Shown: positions 35,124-44,179, counted from the stretch's first letter. The stretch is 64,000 nucleotides of DNA from Geobacillus kaustophilus (GCF_000948285.1 NZ_JYBP01000003.1:2604001-2668000); one strand, 5' to 3'. Numbers and translations are program-made. The notes: generated by a model not told the origin, from the sequence alone.

Positions 35124-35761
35124 TGCTCTTCCCCTCTTGCCCCGTTTCGTTCTTTTTCGTTCACCAATAGCTGAGCCAACTCTTCATCCCATCGGCCGCG
35201 TTTCCGGAAGGAATCAGCAGCGAGCGCCTGAAACAGCCGCTTCCGTCCCTCGGCGTCCTCCACTTCGCGCAATACGATGCCGCGGGCCCGCTGCAAAAAC
35301 TCAAGATACGGCCCGTACTCTTCGCCATACTTCTCCTCAAGCTCGCGGCGAATGCGGCGAGCAACCACCGGACTTGCCCCCCCGGTCGACACGGCAATTG
35401 TGAGCGGACCGCGGCGGACAACAGCGGGAACGTGAAAATCACACCGCTCTGGATCATCTACGACATTTACGAGTTGACCGGGTGCTGCTGCTTGCGCCAC
35501 CGCTTCATTCACCTTGCGATCATTCGTCGCGGCAATCACCAAAAAGGCTCCCGCCAAATCGTCTGGGTCAAACCGCTTTTTCTTCCAAACGATCATCCCC
35601 CCCGCGGCCAACGCTTGAAGCTCCGGCTCCGCTTCAGGTGCAATCATCACGATCTCCGCCCCTGCCTCTAACAATCCATGAATTTTCCTTGCCGCCACCT
35701 TCCCGCCGCCGACAACGACCGCCCGGCGGCCACGCAAATGAAGAATGACCGGGTATCCCAT
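35120..35761 (-). CDS. sirC: Precorrin-2 dehydrogenase SirC
   Basis: A 213-residue NAD-dependent dehydrogenase: Rossmann motif VVVGGGKVAARKIHGLLEAGA at residues 15-35, AATNDRKVNEAV near 78, and the CDFHVPAVVRRGPLTIAVSTGGASPVVARRIR signature split near 110-140. It oxidises precorrin-2 to sirohydrochlorin, the step between cobA and sirB. In B. subtilis ylnDEF the three are adjacent; here sirC is 3 kb away on the opposite strand. GGGGAGGAAG precedes the ATG. Confidence 0.9.
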   Translation of the reverse strand: MGYPVILHLRGRRAVVVGGGKVAARKIHGLLEAGAEIVMIAPEAEPELQALAAGGMIVWKKKRFDPDDLAGAFLVIAATNDRKVNEAVAQAAAPGQLVNVVDDPERCDFHVPAVVRRGPLTIAVSTGGASPVVARRIRRELEEKYGEEYGPYLEFLQRARGIVLREVEDAEGRKRLFQALAADSFRKRGRWDEELAQLLVNEKERNGARGEEQ

Positions 35762-35942
35762 TGCCTCTTCCTCCCCGCTACGAAATCACTTTGTGCTAAA
35801 ATGCACGAATTCCCTCGACCAACTTTTTGCGATAGGAACATTTGAACACCGCCGTCCCTTTCCTGTTCGTCCAAGCAGCGAAGGAATCGTGGATCAAACA
35901 CATGGCCTTCCGCTCGGCGCGACGGGGGCGATGTTGAGATAA

Positions 35943-35978
35943 AAAAGAAGCCGTGCGTCACACGGCTTTTTTTCATTA
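35943..35978. terminator. Terminator upstream of the sirC gene / after secreted coiled-coil gene
   Basis: AAAAGAAGCCGTG - CGTCA - CACGGCTTTTTTT forms a hairpin usable from both sides. It ends the minus-strand gene 35989-36555. The stretch 35770-35940 has no convincing gene. Confidence 0.75.
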
Positions 35979-35988
35979 TATCATCCTA

Positions 35989-36555
35989 TCATCCTTCTTT
36001 GACTTCCTGAAGCCATTTTGCTAACCGCTCGTTCTCCTTTTTCATATGATCGAGCCATTGCGGCAACAGTTTGGCCATCTCTTCCTTGTCGTTATTCTCC
36101 ATCGCCTGTCTTATTTGTTCATGAAGCATATGGAGCCGCTGTTTTTCTTCTTTCGTCATCCAGCGTTTCTTTTTATGCAACTGTTTCAGCTCTTGCTTGA
36201 ACTGTTCTTTCGTGATTTTTTTGTCAGCAAGCTGGTCGATGAGTCGATCAAGCGCCGCTTCACGCTCTTTTTTCATCTTTTGGCACTTTTCTTTGATGGC
36301 CTGTTTCACTTTCTCATCGTTCAACTGCTGACGCAACGCTTTCCGCTCGTCGAGCACTTTTTTCCATTCATCTACCTGTTCAGGCGTATAGGTTTGAACC
36401 ATCTCCATCCACTTTTGCTCATCCAGCCCGTCGTGCTCCCACATATGGCCGACCGGCCAATGAACATCAACGGCTTCATGATGACCGGCAGCCACCCATG
36501 ACGGTATCGCCAGCACGAGTGAGGCAAAAAAGGCAATCCACACTTTTCCCACCAT
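35989..36555 (-). CDS. Exported coiled-coil protein, DUF2680-like
   Basis: A 188-residue protein with a signal peptide (MVGKVWIAFFASLVLAIPSWVAA) and a highly charged helical mature part full of Lys and Glu. It contains the ITKEQFKQELKQLHKKKRW segment and 'dxLadKkITkEQ' wording typical of small secreted DUF2680-type proteins. The ATG at 36555 follows AGAGGAG. The function is unknown; a Spy-like envelope chaperone role could be imagined from composition but there is no direct evidence. Confidence 0.6.
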   Translation of the reverse strand: MVGKVWIAFFASLVLAIPSWVAAGHHEAVDVHWPVGHMWEHDGLDEQKWMEMVQTYTPEQVDEWKKVLDERKALRQQLNDEKVKQAIKEKCQKMKKEREAALDRLIDQLADKKITKEQFKQELKQLHKKKRWMTKEEKQRLHMLHEQIRQAMENNDKEEMAKLLPQWLDHMKKENERLAKWLQEVKEG

Positions 36556-36677
36556 GTTCACTCCTCTTCTTTTCCTTTCGCCCACGGCCCACCCACGACT
36601 AGACAGCTGGGATCCATCATCGCTTTTGCTCTTCTTCGCACCGCCTCCTTTCTAACCATTTACTCCTCCCCTATTTT

Positions 36678-36712
36678 CCCCATTTTTTGGCCATTTTTGC
36701 ATAAAAAATGGG
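36678..36712 (-). terminator. Possible terminator after the DUF1992 gene
   Basis: CCCATTTTTT and AAAAAATGGG form an inverted repeat with a 14-nt loop, just downstream of the DUF1992 stop at 36750. The stem is AT-rich, so confidence is limited. Confidence 0.4.
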
Positions 36713-36749
36713 AAGATTGGCTTTTCAGCGAATCTCCCCTTCTTGGCAT

Positions 36750-37121
36750 TCAGCGGAATTTTTCCTCAATGCGCCGCCCGTAGTCGCGCAGCGCCTTCGA
36801 ATTCGTCTGCCCCCGCTTTTTCATCAATTCGGCCAAACGAAGCTGTTTTTCCGTCCGCTTTTTCTCCAGCTCCCGTTGTTCCTCATCATCCTCGCAGCAG
36901 CGAAGCAAGTCCTCGAGCGTCAAAAGCTCTTTGCGCAACTCCGCTTCCTCCCTTACATAGCCGGCGTTTTTCAGCAGCAAATACCCGAGCCGCAGCTCCT
37001 CTGGAATGCGGGAAAGGTCTTCAATCTCAAGCGGTTTGCCGAAGCCGGGCAAGCTGTCGAACTCGCCGTTTTTCATCGCCTCGCGAATTTTCTCCTCGGC
37101 GATGCGCCAAAATCCGTCCAT
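36750..37121 (-). CDS. DUF1992 protein (DnaJ-C28-like, YhdN type)
   Basis: A 123-residue soluble protein. The start (WRIAEEKIREAMKNGEFDSLPGFGKPL) is the DUF1992 signature, found in bacterial YhdN proteins and in the DnaJ homologue subfamily C member 28. The rest is helical and charged. No J-domain is present. It follows the GGDEF/EAL gene after one base and is probably translated from the same transcript. The function is unknown. Confidence 0.85.
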   Translation of the reverse strand: MDGFWRIAEEKIREAMKNGEFDSLPGFGKPLEIEDLSRIPEELRLGYLLLKNAGYVREEAELRKELLTLEDLLRCCEDDEEQRELEKKRTEKQLRLAELMKKRGQTNSKALRDYGRRIEEKFR

Positions 37122-37122
37122 G

Positions 37123-39579
37123 TTACGTCAGCTCCTGCGCCTGCCGCCTCACGCGCTGCTCGTTTAAGAACCGGACGAGCTCGTCATACGGAAGCGGCGG
37201 GGAAAAATAATAGCCTTGCGCCTCGTCGCACCGTTTTCCTTGCAAATAAGCCGCTTCGGTCTCCGTTTCGACCCCTTCAGCCAGCACCTTTACACCTATA
37301 TTATGCCCGAGTCGGATGATCGCCGGCAAGATGACATCTTTTTTTCCTTGAATATGCTGGACGAACGAACGGTCGATTTTCAGCCGGTCGATCGGCAAAT
37401 CGATCAAGTAGCTGAGCGAGCTGTAGCCGGTGCCGAAATCGTCCATGCTGATCGTTACGCCAAGCGCCTTCAGCTTCGATAAACTATCGAGCGCACGCTC
37501 AGTATCCATGGTCATCCGCTCCGTAATTTCCAGATCTAAATGGTGCGGCGGCAGCCCGGCGTCGGCGAGCAGACGGGCGAGCTTGTCGACAAATCGGCGA
37601 CTTTCAAATTCATACGGCGACAAGTTAACAGAAACGGATAAGTTAGGAAAGCGGTCAAGCAGCTGTTTCGTCTGCTCACAGGCGGTGCGGATCACCCATT
37701 CGTTGATCGGAATGATCATGCCGGTCTGTTCGGCAACCGGGATAAACAATGACGGCGAAACCATCCCTTTTTCCGGATGGCGCCAGCGAATCAACGCCTC
37801 CATGCCGATCACTTGCCGGTCGTGAAGCCGAATTTGCGGCTGATAGTACAATTCAAACTCCCCACTTTCAAGCGCACGCCGCAAGTCGCGCTCCATGGCC
37901 ATCTTTTCATGAAGCCGGATCGCCATCGGTTCGGTGAAAAAAAGAAAATCGCTTGCCGCTTTTTTTCGCACCTCGTAGCGGGCAATATCGGCCTTGCGGA
38001 TCAACGTTTTTGCATCCTCCCCATCTTTTGGGTAGACGCTGATGCCGACGTTCACGGTCACATACAATTCCATCCCGTTGACCACAATCGGTTCGTCCGC
38101 CGCCTCAATGAGCTGTTTCGCCATTTCTTCAGCCTTTTGATGCGTGCTGTTTGGCACCAATGCGATAAACTCATTCCCGCTCCAACGCCCGATGATCATC
38201 CCTTGCTTTTCTTTCCATTTTTGCGCCAAATGGAGCAGCACTTCGTCCCCGACGGCGTAGCCGTAAAAATCGTTGATCGTCTTTATTCCGCTCACTTCCA
38301 AAAACATGACTGCCGCTTCATGGCGCTGTTGTTTCGCCGCGGCAAGGCAACGCTCCACCGCTTTATACATCGCCTCTTTGTTTGGCAATCCGGTCAGTTC
38401 GTCATGGTTGGCGATATAGCGCATCCGCTCTTCGTTTTGCTTTTGTTCCGTCAAATCGCGGACGGCGGCTACCGTCACTTTTTCCCCTTCGTAATCGTAG
38501 CGGCGCCGGACGACTTCTGCTGGAAATACGATGCCGTCTTTTCGGCGCAGCTCGATTTCAAAGCGCTCTGGCTCCTCGTGCAGACGATTCAATTTCATTG
38601 ATCCGTCAACGACTAACTCCCCGATCGGCAAATGAATCAGCTCGCTTTCTGAATAACCGAGCAGGCGGCACGCTGCTTCATTGACCTCAATGACTTTCCC
38701 GTGCGCATAGACGATCAGGCCTTCCGTTGTCATTTCCGCCAATCGCCGAAGCCGATGCTCGTTGGCTGCGAGCGTTTTTTTATAGACAGCCAACGCCTTC
38801 CGCTCCATTTGTTGATGCAAAGCAAGCAAATAGACAGCCGCCGTCGCTAAAAACATGGCCACCATCGCCCACATCGCCTTTTGACGCCCGCGTTGCAAAT
38901 ATTGTTCATACGTCTTGGCGTCAAAATCGATGCCGACAACCGCATCCACCGTCCCGTCCGGTTGCCGGACCGGCATAAACGCGCTGATGCTTCTTCCCCA
39001 TTCATCCGTTGTCGGATGCCGTTCCATCGCAAACCGGCCGTGGAACGCTTCTTCGATTTCCGGAAAATGATGGCGATAAACCTCCCCAGCCGGAACTACT
39101 TGTTCCTTTTCGCCGTCGATGCGGCCGTTCCGATTATAGTCCGTCGCTGGCGCTGCCACGAAATATAGTTCACCGCGCTCATTCTTTTTTAATGTATACA
39201 CGCTCAGCGCGCGGCCGTAGCGCTGCCAACGTTCCAGCACCTCCATCACCATACGATACTCGGGCAGACGTTCCGCATTTTCATCGAGCCGCTCGTGCCC
39301 CATGGCGTCCAAATCGCCGGCGATCATGCCAGCGATTTGCTTTGCGGCTTCCTCATATTCGCGATGCGCTTGTTTTTCAGCATAATGGATATAGATCATC
39401 CCTGCCCCTAAAAAAAGCAGGGAAACGGTGGCAAACACAACAGTCAGTCTCGGCGCCGCCAGCCATGGGATGCCCCCCCAATGCCGTTTTGCCATCCAAT
39501 GGCTGTATACATAGACACCGCCGACCGTCAAAAAAAAGCCAAAAATATACAAGATATATTCAAGTTGATTCGACATCAT
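37123..39579 (-). CDS. Membrane GGDEF/EAL protein with PAS domain, likely c-di-GMP phosphodiesterase
   Basis: An 818-residue protein with three membrane segments (residues 8-25, 43-63 and about 235-255), an extracytoplasmic sensor between the last two, a PAS domain (about 285-400), a GGDEF domain and an EAL domain. The GGDEF motif reads SGNEF near residue 466, so cyclase activity is doubtful. The EAL domain looks intact: EALIRWRHP near 592, NLSPYEF, ITERMTM, DDFGTGYSS and the KIDRSFV motif. It should degrade c-di-GMP, perhaps with GTP sensed by the changed GGDEF. The start is one of two adjacent ATGs. Confidence 0.9.
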   Translation of the reverse strand: MMSNQLEYILYIFGFFLTVGGVYVYSHWMAKRHWGGIPWLAAPRLTVVFATVSLLFLGAGMIYIHYAEKQAHREYEEAAKQIAGMIAGDLDAMGHERLDENAERLPEYRMVMEVLERWQRYGRALSVYTLKKNERGELYFVAAPATDYNRNGRIDGEKEQVVPAGEVYRHHFPEIEEAFHGRFAMERHPTTDEWGRSISAFMPVRQPDGTVDAVVGIDFDAKTYEQYLQRGRQKAMWAMVAMFLATAAVYLLALHQQMERKALAVYKKTLAANEHRLRRLAEMTTEGLIVYAHGKVIEVNEAACRLLGYSESELIHLPIGELVVDGSMKLNRLHEEPERFEIELRRKDGIVFPAEVVRRRYDYEGEKVTVAAVRDLTEQKQNEERMRYIANHDELTGLPNKEAMYKAVERCLAAAKQQRHEAAVMFLEVSGIKTINDFYGYAVGDEVLLHLAQKWKEKQGMIIGRWSGNEFIALVPNSTHQKAEEMAKQLIEAADEPIVVNGMELYVTVNVGISVYPKDGEDAKTLIRKADIARYEVRKKAASDFLFFTEPMAIRLHEKMAMERDLRRALESGEFELYYQPQIRLHDRQVIGMEALIRWRHPEKGMVSPSLFIPVAEQTGMIIPINEWVIRTACEQTKQLLDRFPNLSVSVNLSPYEFESRRFVDKLARLLADAGLPPHHLDLEITERMTMDTERALDSLSKLKALGVTISMDDFGTGYSSLSYLIDLPIDRLKIDRSFVQHIQGKKDVILPAIIRLGHNIGVKVLAEGVETETEAAYLQGKRCDEAQGYYFSPPLPYDELVRFLNEQRVRRQAQELT

Positions 39580-39923
39580 CCATCACCATCATCGATTCTT
39601 CGACGCTTTGTTTTCATTATAAGACGACCGTTCTTCGCGCTGCCTCCCTCCACCGTTCCTATTTGTTCGACAGCTTACGACATTCATCTGTCGGTCATAG
39701 GACTCGGGTATGGGACACAGTTTCCACGCTTACGGCCATAAAGCTAGAGCGGCCGAAACGAAAATATCTATCTATTGGTATAAGCCTTTAGGACGAGGTG
39801 CTATATTTGTAACGGCGCTGTAACATTATTTAATCCAACTGTAAAAAACAAGTCTAGTTTCCTCTGCTATACTCTAGTTGTGAGACGTCGAATCGGAAAA
39901 GATTTTGTCGGGGGTTAGGGGAA
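39580..39923. other. Intergenic region upstream of the NlpC/P60 gene
   Basis: No gene is seen in these 344 bases. A -10-like TATACT lies at 39868-39873, about 50 bases before the NlpC/P60 start; no convincing -35 box is 16-18 bases upstream of it. An ATTTGTAACGGCGCTGTAAC stretch near 39808 has a repeated TGTAAC and is of unknown meaning. Confidence 0.4.
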
Positions 39924-40376
39924 ATGAAAAAGTGGTGTTCTCTCCTGTTCGTATCCATGATCATTCTATTTTCCTCTTTCTTTGTAAGCACTTCCAATTC
40001 AGATGCAGCCGCCAACAAAGCACGACTCATCATCGAAGCGAAAAAGCTGGTCGGTACTCCTTACCGATATGGCGGCACGACACCAAAAGGATTTGACTGC
40101 TCAGGATTTGTCTACTATACCCATAAAAAAGTTGGCGTCACCTTGCCTCGCACCTCGCGAGAAATGTACAAAAAAGGTACATACGTACATAAGTCCGAAT
40201 TACAGCCGGGGGATTTAGTGTTTTTTGACACTTCCAAGAGCACAAAAGGCGTCTCCCATGTTGCGATTTACATTGGCAACAACCAAGTCATCCATGCGGT
40301 GTCCCGCGGCGTGAAGATCGACAACTTAAACAGCAGCTACTGGAAAACGAAATATGTCGGGGCTAAGCGTCTGTAA
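39924..40376 (+). CDS. Secreted NlpC/P60 endopeptidase
   Basis: A 150-residue exported cell wall hydrolase: signal peptide (residues 1-29), then a bare NlpC/P60 domain with catalytic Cys in PKGFDCSGFVYY (near residue 57), His in VSHVAIYIG (near 112) and third residue His in VIHAVSRG. It has no LysM or SH3 anchor, unlike LytE or CwlS. It cleaves D-gamma-glutamyl-DAP bonds in peptidoglycan. GGGGTTAGGGGAA precedes the ATG. The next gene is an mreB paralogue; in B. subtilis MreBH guides the hydrolase LytE. Confidence 0.9.
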   Translation: MKKWCSLLFVSMIILFSSFFVSTSNSDAAANKARLIIEAKKLVGTPYRYGGTTPKGFDCSGFVYYTHKKVGVTLPRTSREMYKKGTYVHKSELQPGDLVFFDTSKSTKGVSHVAIYIGNNQVIHAVSRGVKIDNLNSSYWKTKYVGAKRL

Positions 40377-40391
40377 TGGCTCATCAAGAAA

Positions 40392-40437
40392 GCTCTCTGT
40401 CATATTAAGTCCGCTTAATAGACAGGGAGTTTTTATT
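40392..40437 (+). terminator. Terminator of the NlpC/P60 gene
   Basis: CTCTCTGTC, ATTAAG, a TCCG loop, CTTAAT and GACAGGGAG form a long stem ending in TTTTTATT. Confidence 0.85.
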
Positions 40438-40707
40438 ATGCAAAAAAAGCGGCCCTCCGCAACCGGAGAGCCCAAGGCTATATTTCATAGGGGATCGGGG
40501 GAATACTTGGAAAACGTTACGTTATTATTCATTTCCTCCCTTTTCGTTTTTTATACATGAAAACAAAAATTTTTTATGGTCATCAGCAAACAACAGCCGC
40601 TCCCTCTCGTTTCGACAATGCGGACATAAAACCACCACCCTTGTCGAATGTTATAGATGATGATTGGTTGTCCGTTCATCGATTTTTGACAAAGGCAGGT
40701 GTTTCCG
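40438..40707. other. Upstream region of the mreB paralogue
   Basis: A GGCCCTCCG - CAAC - CGGAGAGCC hairpin (40451-40474) has a T-run on its minus-strand side. An inverted repeat TTCGACAA (40611-40618) and TTGTCGAA (40641-40648) lies 60 bases before the gene and may be an operator or part of the promoter. In B. subtilis mreBH is under SigI; I could not place SigI-type boxes with confidence. Confidence 0.4.
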
Positions 40708-41715
40708 TTGTTCGCTTCCTCACAGCTGGGCGTCGATTTAGGGACGATGAATGTCAGGCTGTTCAGCCAGACGAAAGGGCTCCTTTTTGACGAGCCGGCA
40801 GCAGTCGCCTATAACCGCCAGGCGGACAAGCTGATGGAGGTCGGCCAAAAGGCAAAACAAATGATCGGCAAAACTCCGCCCCATGTTGAAGTGACGTACC
40901 CGCTTCGAAACGGCGTGATCGCTGATTTTGACCGCGCCAAGGCGCTGTTGCAGCAAATCTTCAAACAGTCCGGCAAACAGGTCGGCCTCGCTTTCAAAAA
41001 ACTAGATGTCGTCATGAGCGTCCCGTTCCACGCCAACTCTGTCGAGCGCCGCTCTTTTTACGAAATCACCAAACACTGTGGAGCGAAGCATATTCATTTT
41101 ATTGAGGAACCTGTCGCAGCCGCCATCGGCGCGGACTTGCCGGTCGGCGAGCCGGTCGCGAATGTTGTCGTCCATATGGGAGCCGGCAAAACGGAAGCGG
41201 CGATCATCTCGTTTGGCGGCGTCGTGGCCTGCCGATCGCTTCGCATCGGCGGCAACCGGCTTGACGAAGATATTAGGCAATACGTCCGCCAGCGCTACAA
41301 TATGTTAATTGGCGAACAGACAGCTGAGCACGTCAAAATCGAAATCGGCAGCGCTCCGGGAACTGTCGTGGAACAGTCAGTAACGATCCATGGCCGCGAT
41401 TTTGTCACCGGCTTCCTCAAAGCTGTTTCCTTGAACCCAACTGAAGTGCAAACCGCCATCAAAGAATCGCTTTGGCAAATCGCCGAAGCCATTCGCGCTG
41501 TTCTTGAAGAGTGTCCGGCTGAACTGAGTGGTGACATTATCGACCGCGGCATTGTGCTCACTGGAGGCGGTGCCTTGCTGCATGGCATCGAGCAATGGCT
41601 GAGCACGGAACTGCATGTGCCGGTGCATGTCGCCCCGAACCCAGCTGAAGCGGTCGCCATCGGCACCGGGAGGGCGCTGCGGGCGATGCCGAAGCGGCTC
41701 GATGAGGCTTTATAG
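40708..41715 (+). CDS. MreB/Mbl/MreBH-family actin homologue
   Basis: A 335-residue actin-like protein. The phosphate-1 loop is LGVDLGTMNVRLFS at the start, phosphate-2 VHMGAGKTEAAIISFGGVV near residue 160, and adenosine motif IVLTGGGALLHGIEQWL near 285. EPVAAAIGADLPV is also typical. It is divergent compared with mreB itself, so it is an extra paralogue, most like MreBH; a single-gene locus without mreCD supports that. I chose TTG at 40708 (AAAGGCAGG upstream), giving the family-like start MFASSQLGVDLG; a GTG at 40699 is possible. Confidence 0.8.
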   Translation: MFASSQLGVDLGTMNVRLFSQTKGLLFDEPAAVAYNRQADKLMEVGQKAKQMIGKTPPHVEVTYPLRNGVIADFDRAKALLQQIFKQSGKQVGLAFKKLDVVMSVPFHANSVERRSFYEITKHCGAKHIHFIEEPVAAAIGADLPVGEPVANVVVHMGAGKTEAAIISFGGVVACRSLRIGGNRLDEDIRQYVRQRYNMLIGEQTAEHVKIEIGSAPGTVVEQSVTIHGRDFVTGFLKAVSLNPTEVQTAIKESLWQIAEAIRAVLEECPAELSGDIIDRGIVLTGGGALLHGIEQWLSTELHVPVHVAPNPAEAVAIGTGRALRAMPKRLDEAL

Positions 41716-41865
41716 CTTTTGTTTCCAACTTCTTGGATCAATTGAATAAGCGAAAAGCACAATCGCCCCACAACACCCCAAGGCGACGCTTCCCTCCCCC
41801 GCACCGCAGGGAGGTGAAGTGTTTGCCAAACGGGTAGCACTTGTCCATCAGCCGCCACGCTGCCA

Positions 41866-42300
41866 CTATGACAGTTGCCGGATCCGTTCTTCTCTTCGCC
41901 CTGCCTGCACTCCTTCAGTTGCTTCAAGCATTAAGTCTACAAGATGAACGGCATGGACACTTTCTGACAGTCCAGCGCGCTCGATGCCAAGCTTCATTTG
42001 CAACAGGCAGCCGGGGGTGGCGGTGACAATCGTCGTTGCATTCGTTTGTTTCGCCATTTCCATCTTATAGTCCAAAATTTGCATCAACATCTCCGGCTCG
42101 ATGAGATTGTAAATCCCGGCTGAACCGCAGCAGCGGTCGGCATCTTTCATTTCACGAAAATCGACCCCTTCGATCGCCCGCAGCAGCCGGCGCGGGGCTG
42201 CCGCTGTTTTCATCACATTGCACAAATGGCATGAGTCTTGGTAGGTGATCGTTTGCGTCTTGGCCTCATTTGGAATCAATCGTCTCACCCTTCCTGAAAT
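41866..42300 (-). pseudogene. glcF: C-terminal fragment of glycolate oxidase iron-sulfur subunit (GlcF)
   Basis: About 145 residues match the end of GlcF: QDSCHLCNVMKTAAAPRRLL, the CCG motif DADRCCGSAGIYN, and TPGCLLQMKLGIERAG. GlcF is normally 400-450 residues, with two ferredoxin motifs and a first CCG domain, all absent. Upstream of about 42300 the frame continues to 42363 with unrelated residues, showing the break. It lies just downstream of lctP in the same direction. It is the scar of a deleted glc-type locus. Confidence 0.75.
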
Positions 42301-42385
42301 TGTTTGCCTTCGCGCAGAGCGGAAAAGGGGCCGGGCTTGGCGCTTTATTTCCACCCGCACCAAGCCTCGTCCCCCTTTGTGGCCG

Positions 42386-44059
42386 TTATGGAATCATCCA
42401 CGACAATACCGTCGATTGCAAGTACACGAGAATGCCAATCAAGATGATTAAGAACACGCTATGTTTGACCGTAAAGCGGAACAAGTCGGATTCTTTGCCG
42501 GTCAAACCGACGGCCGCACAGGCGACGGCGATCGATTGCGGCGAAATCATTTTCCCGACAACGCCGCCGGATGAGTTGGCTGCCAGCGCCAGCACCGGAT
42601 CCATGCCAATCGATGTTGCCGTCACTTTTTGCAGGTTGCCGAACAACAAGTTCGACGACGTGTCGGAACCGGTGATAAACACGCCGAGCCAGCCTAAAAT
42701 CGGCGAGAAGAACGGGAACAACGGGCCTGTTTTGGCCAATGCCATCCCAAGCGTCGTGCTCATGCCTGACGAGTTGGCGATATAGGCAAAGCCGACAACC
42801 GAAGCGATCGTGATGATCGGGAATTTCAATTCGTTAAGCGTTTCCACAAACGTGCGCGCCCACTCTTTCCACGAGATGCCGATGATGAACTTTGTGACGA
42901 CCGCCGCCAGCAAAATCGCCGTCCCAGCTGCGCCGAGCAGCTCAAGCTTATACACCGCAGCAATCGGCTGGCCGCTTGGGTTCAAAATTTGGTTGTTGAG
43001 CCCCGGCACAGGCGGCATAAACGTCAAGTGGACGCCGATAGCGTTGACCAACTTCAACAAGCCGTTTGTCCCTTCATAATGGCCGGTGAGCGCCGCCTTC
43101 ACTTGCGGGATGCCCCACAGCGAGATCAAAGCCGTCAGCACAAGAAACGGCGACCAAGCGCGGAATACTTCCCCGCCGCGTTGCGTCGCGCGAGCAACTT
43201 GACCAGCAGCCGCCACTTCCGACTCCGTCGCAAAGCGGAACGTGCTTTTCGGCTTCCAATATTTCAAAAAGACAGCCAACGCGACGATCGAAACGAGCGA
43301 AGACAAAATGTCCGGCAGTTCCGGTCCTAAAAAGTTCGAAGTCAAATATTGCGTCACCGCGAATGAAACACCGGAAACGATAATGGCTGGCAACACTTCC
43401 ACCGTCTTTTTCCACCCGGCCATAATGAGCACGAGATAGAACGGGATGAACACCGATAAAAACGGCAGCTGCCGCCCGACCATTTTTGAGATTTCCATCG
43501 CCGGTACGCCAGTCGGTCCTTCCATCGAGATGATGGGAATCCCGACCGCCCCGAACGCCACCGGCGCTGTGTTGGCGATCAAGCAAATGCCCGCGGCATA
43601 CAGGGGATTAAACCCCAACCCGGCAAGAAGCGCCGCTGAAATCGCCACCGGCGCGCCAAACCCAGCCGCTCCTTCCAAAAAGGCGCCAAACGAAAAGGCA
43701 ATCAGCAACGCCTGCAGCCGGCGGTCTTCGGTGAGCGAGACGACCGAGTTGCGAATAATGTCAAAATGGCCTGTTTTCACCGTCAGCTTGTATAAAAAGA
43801 CAGAGGTGATGATGATCCAGCCGATCGGCAACAATCCGTACACCGCGCCTTGTGTCACTGACATAACCGCTTTTCCAGCCGGCATTCTGTAAGCGATTAC
43901 AGCCAGCACAACAGCAAGCAATAACGTCGTCAACCCAGCGATGTGCCCTTTCATCCGCTTGACAGCCAGCGCCCAAAAGAAATACAAAATCGGAATGAGT
44001 GCAACAATGGCCGATAACGAAAGCTGGTCGGCGATGGGCGTAAAGTCCTGCTTCCACAT
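42386..44059 (-). CDS. lctP: L-lactate permease
   Basis: A 557-residue LctP-family transporter with 12 or more membrane segments. Typical segments: GAFLEGAAGFGAPVAISAAL near residue 125, IANTAPVAFGAVGIPII near 160 and ITGSDTSSNLLFGNLQKVTA near 465. It imports lactate (and often glycolate) with protons. GGGGAGGAG precedes the ATG. Its promoter at 44180-44208 overlaps a cre-like sequence and is followed by a 13-bp LutR-type palindrome, so it is likely co-regulated with lutABC. Confidence 0.93.
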   Translation of the reverse strand: MWKQDFTPIADQLSLSAIVALIPILYFFWALAVKRMKGHIAGLTTLLLAVVLAVIAYRMPAGKAVMSVTQGAVYGLLPIGWIIITSVFLYKLTVKTGHFDIIRNSVVSLTEDRRLQALLIAFSFGAFLEGAAGFGAPVAISAALLAGLGFNPLYAAGICLIANTAPVAFGAVGIPIISMEGPTGVPAMEISKMVGRQLPFLSVFIPFYLVLIMAGWKKTVEVLPAIIVSGVSFAVTQYLTSNFLGPELPDILSSLVSIVALAVFLKYWKPKSTFRFATESEVAAAGQVARATQRGGEVFRAWSPFLVLTALISLWGIPQVKAALTGHYEGTNGLLKLVNAIGVHLTFMPPVPGLNNQILNPSGQPIAAVYKLELLGAAGTAILLAAVVTKFIIGISWKEWARTFVETLNELKFPIITIASVVGFAYIANSSGMSTTLGMALAKTGPLFPFFSPILGWLGVFITGSDTSSNLLFGNLQKVTATSIGMDPVLALAANSSGGVVGKMISPQSIAVACAAVGLTGKESDLFRFTVKHSVFLIILIGILVYLQSTVLSWMIP

Positions 44060-44140
44060 GCGGTTTTCTCCTCCCCTTTATGCCTGACTTAGCGGCGTTT
44101 GCAAATGATCGCCCGCTCATCTTTGCGCTTCACTCTTCCA

Positions 44141-44153
44141 GTCATCAGATGAC
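44141..44153. promoter_or_regulatory. Candidate LutR operator of lctP
   Basis: The palindrome GTCATCAGATGAC is identical to the one upstream of lutA (45159-45171). It lies just downstream of the lctP -10 box, a position suited to repression. Confidence 0.7.
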
Positions 44154-44179
44154 CGGATAAGAAACGCCGCCTGTATCAC

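Noticed and set aside
35745-35942. 65-codon frame ending in HGLPLGATGAMLR, like a thiolase motif
   Set aside because: Only about nine residues resemble thiolase; the rest does not, and there is no start signal. Too weak to call a relic.
36046-36501. Long open frame opposite the secreted coiled-coil gene
   Set aside because: It is the antisense shadow of a Lys/Glu-rich gene and gives a Phe/Leu/His-rich nonsense protein.
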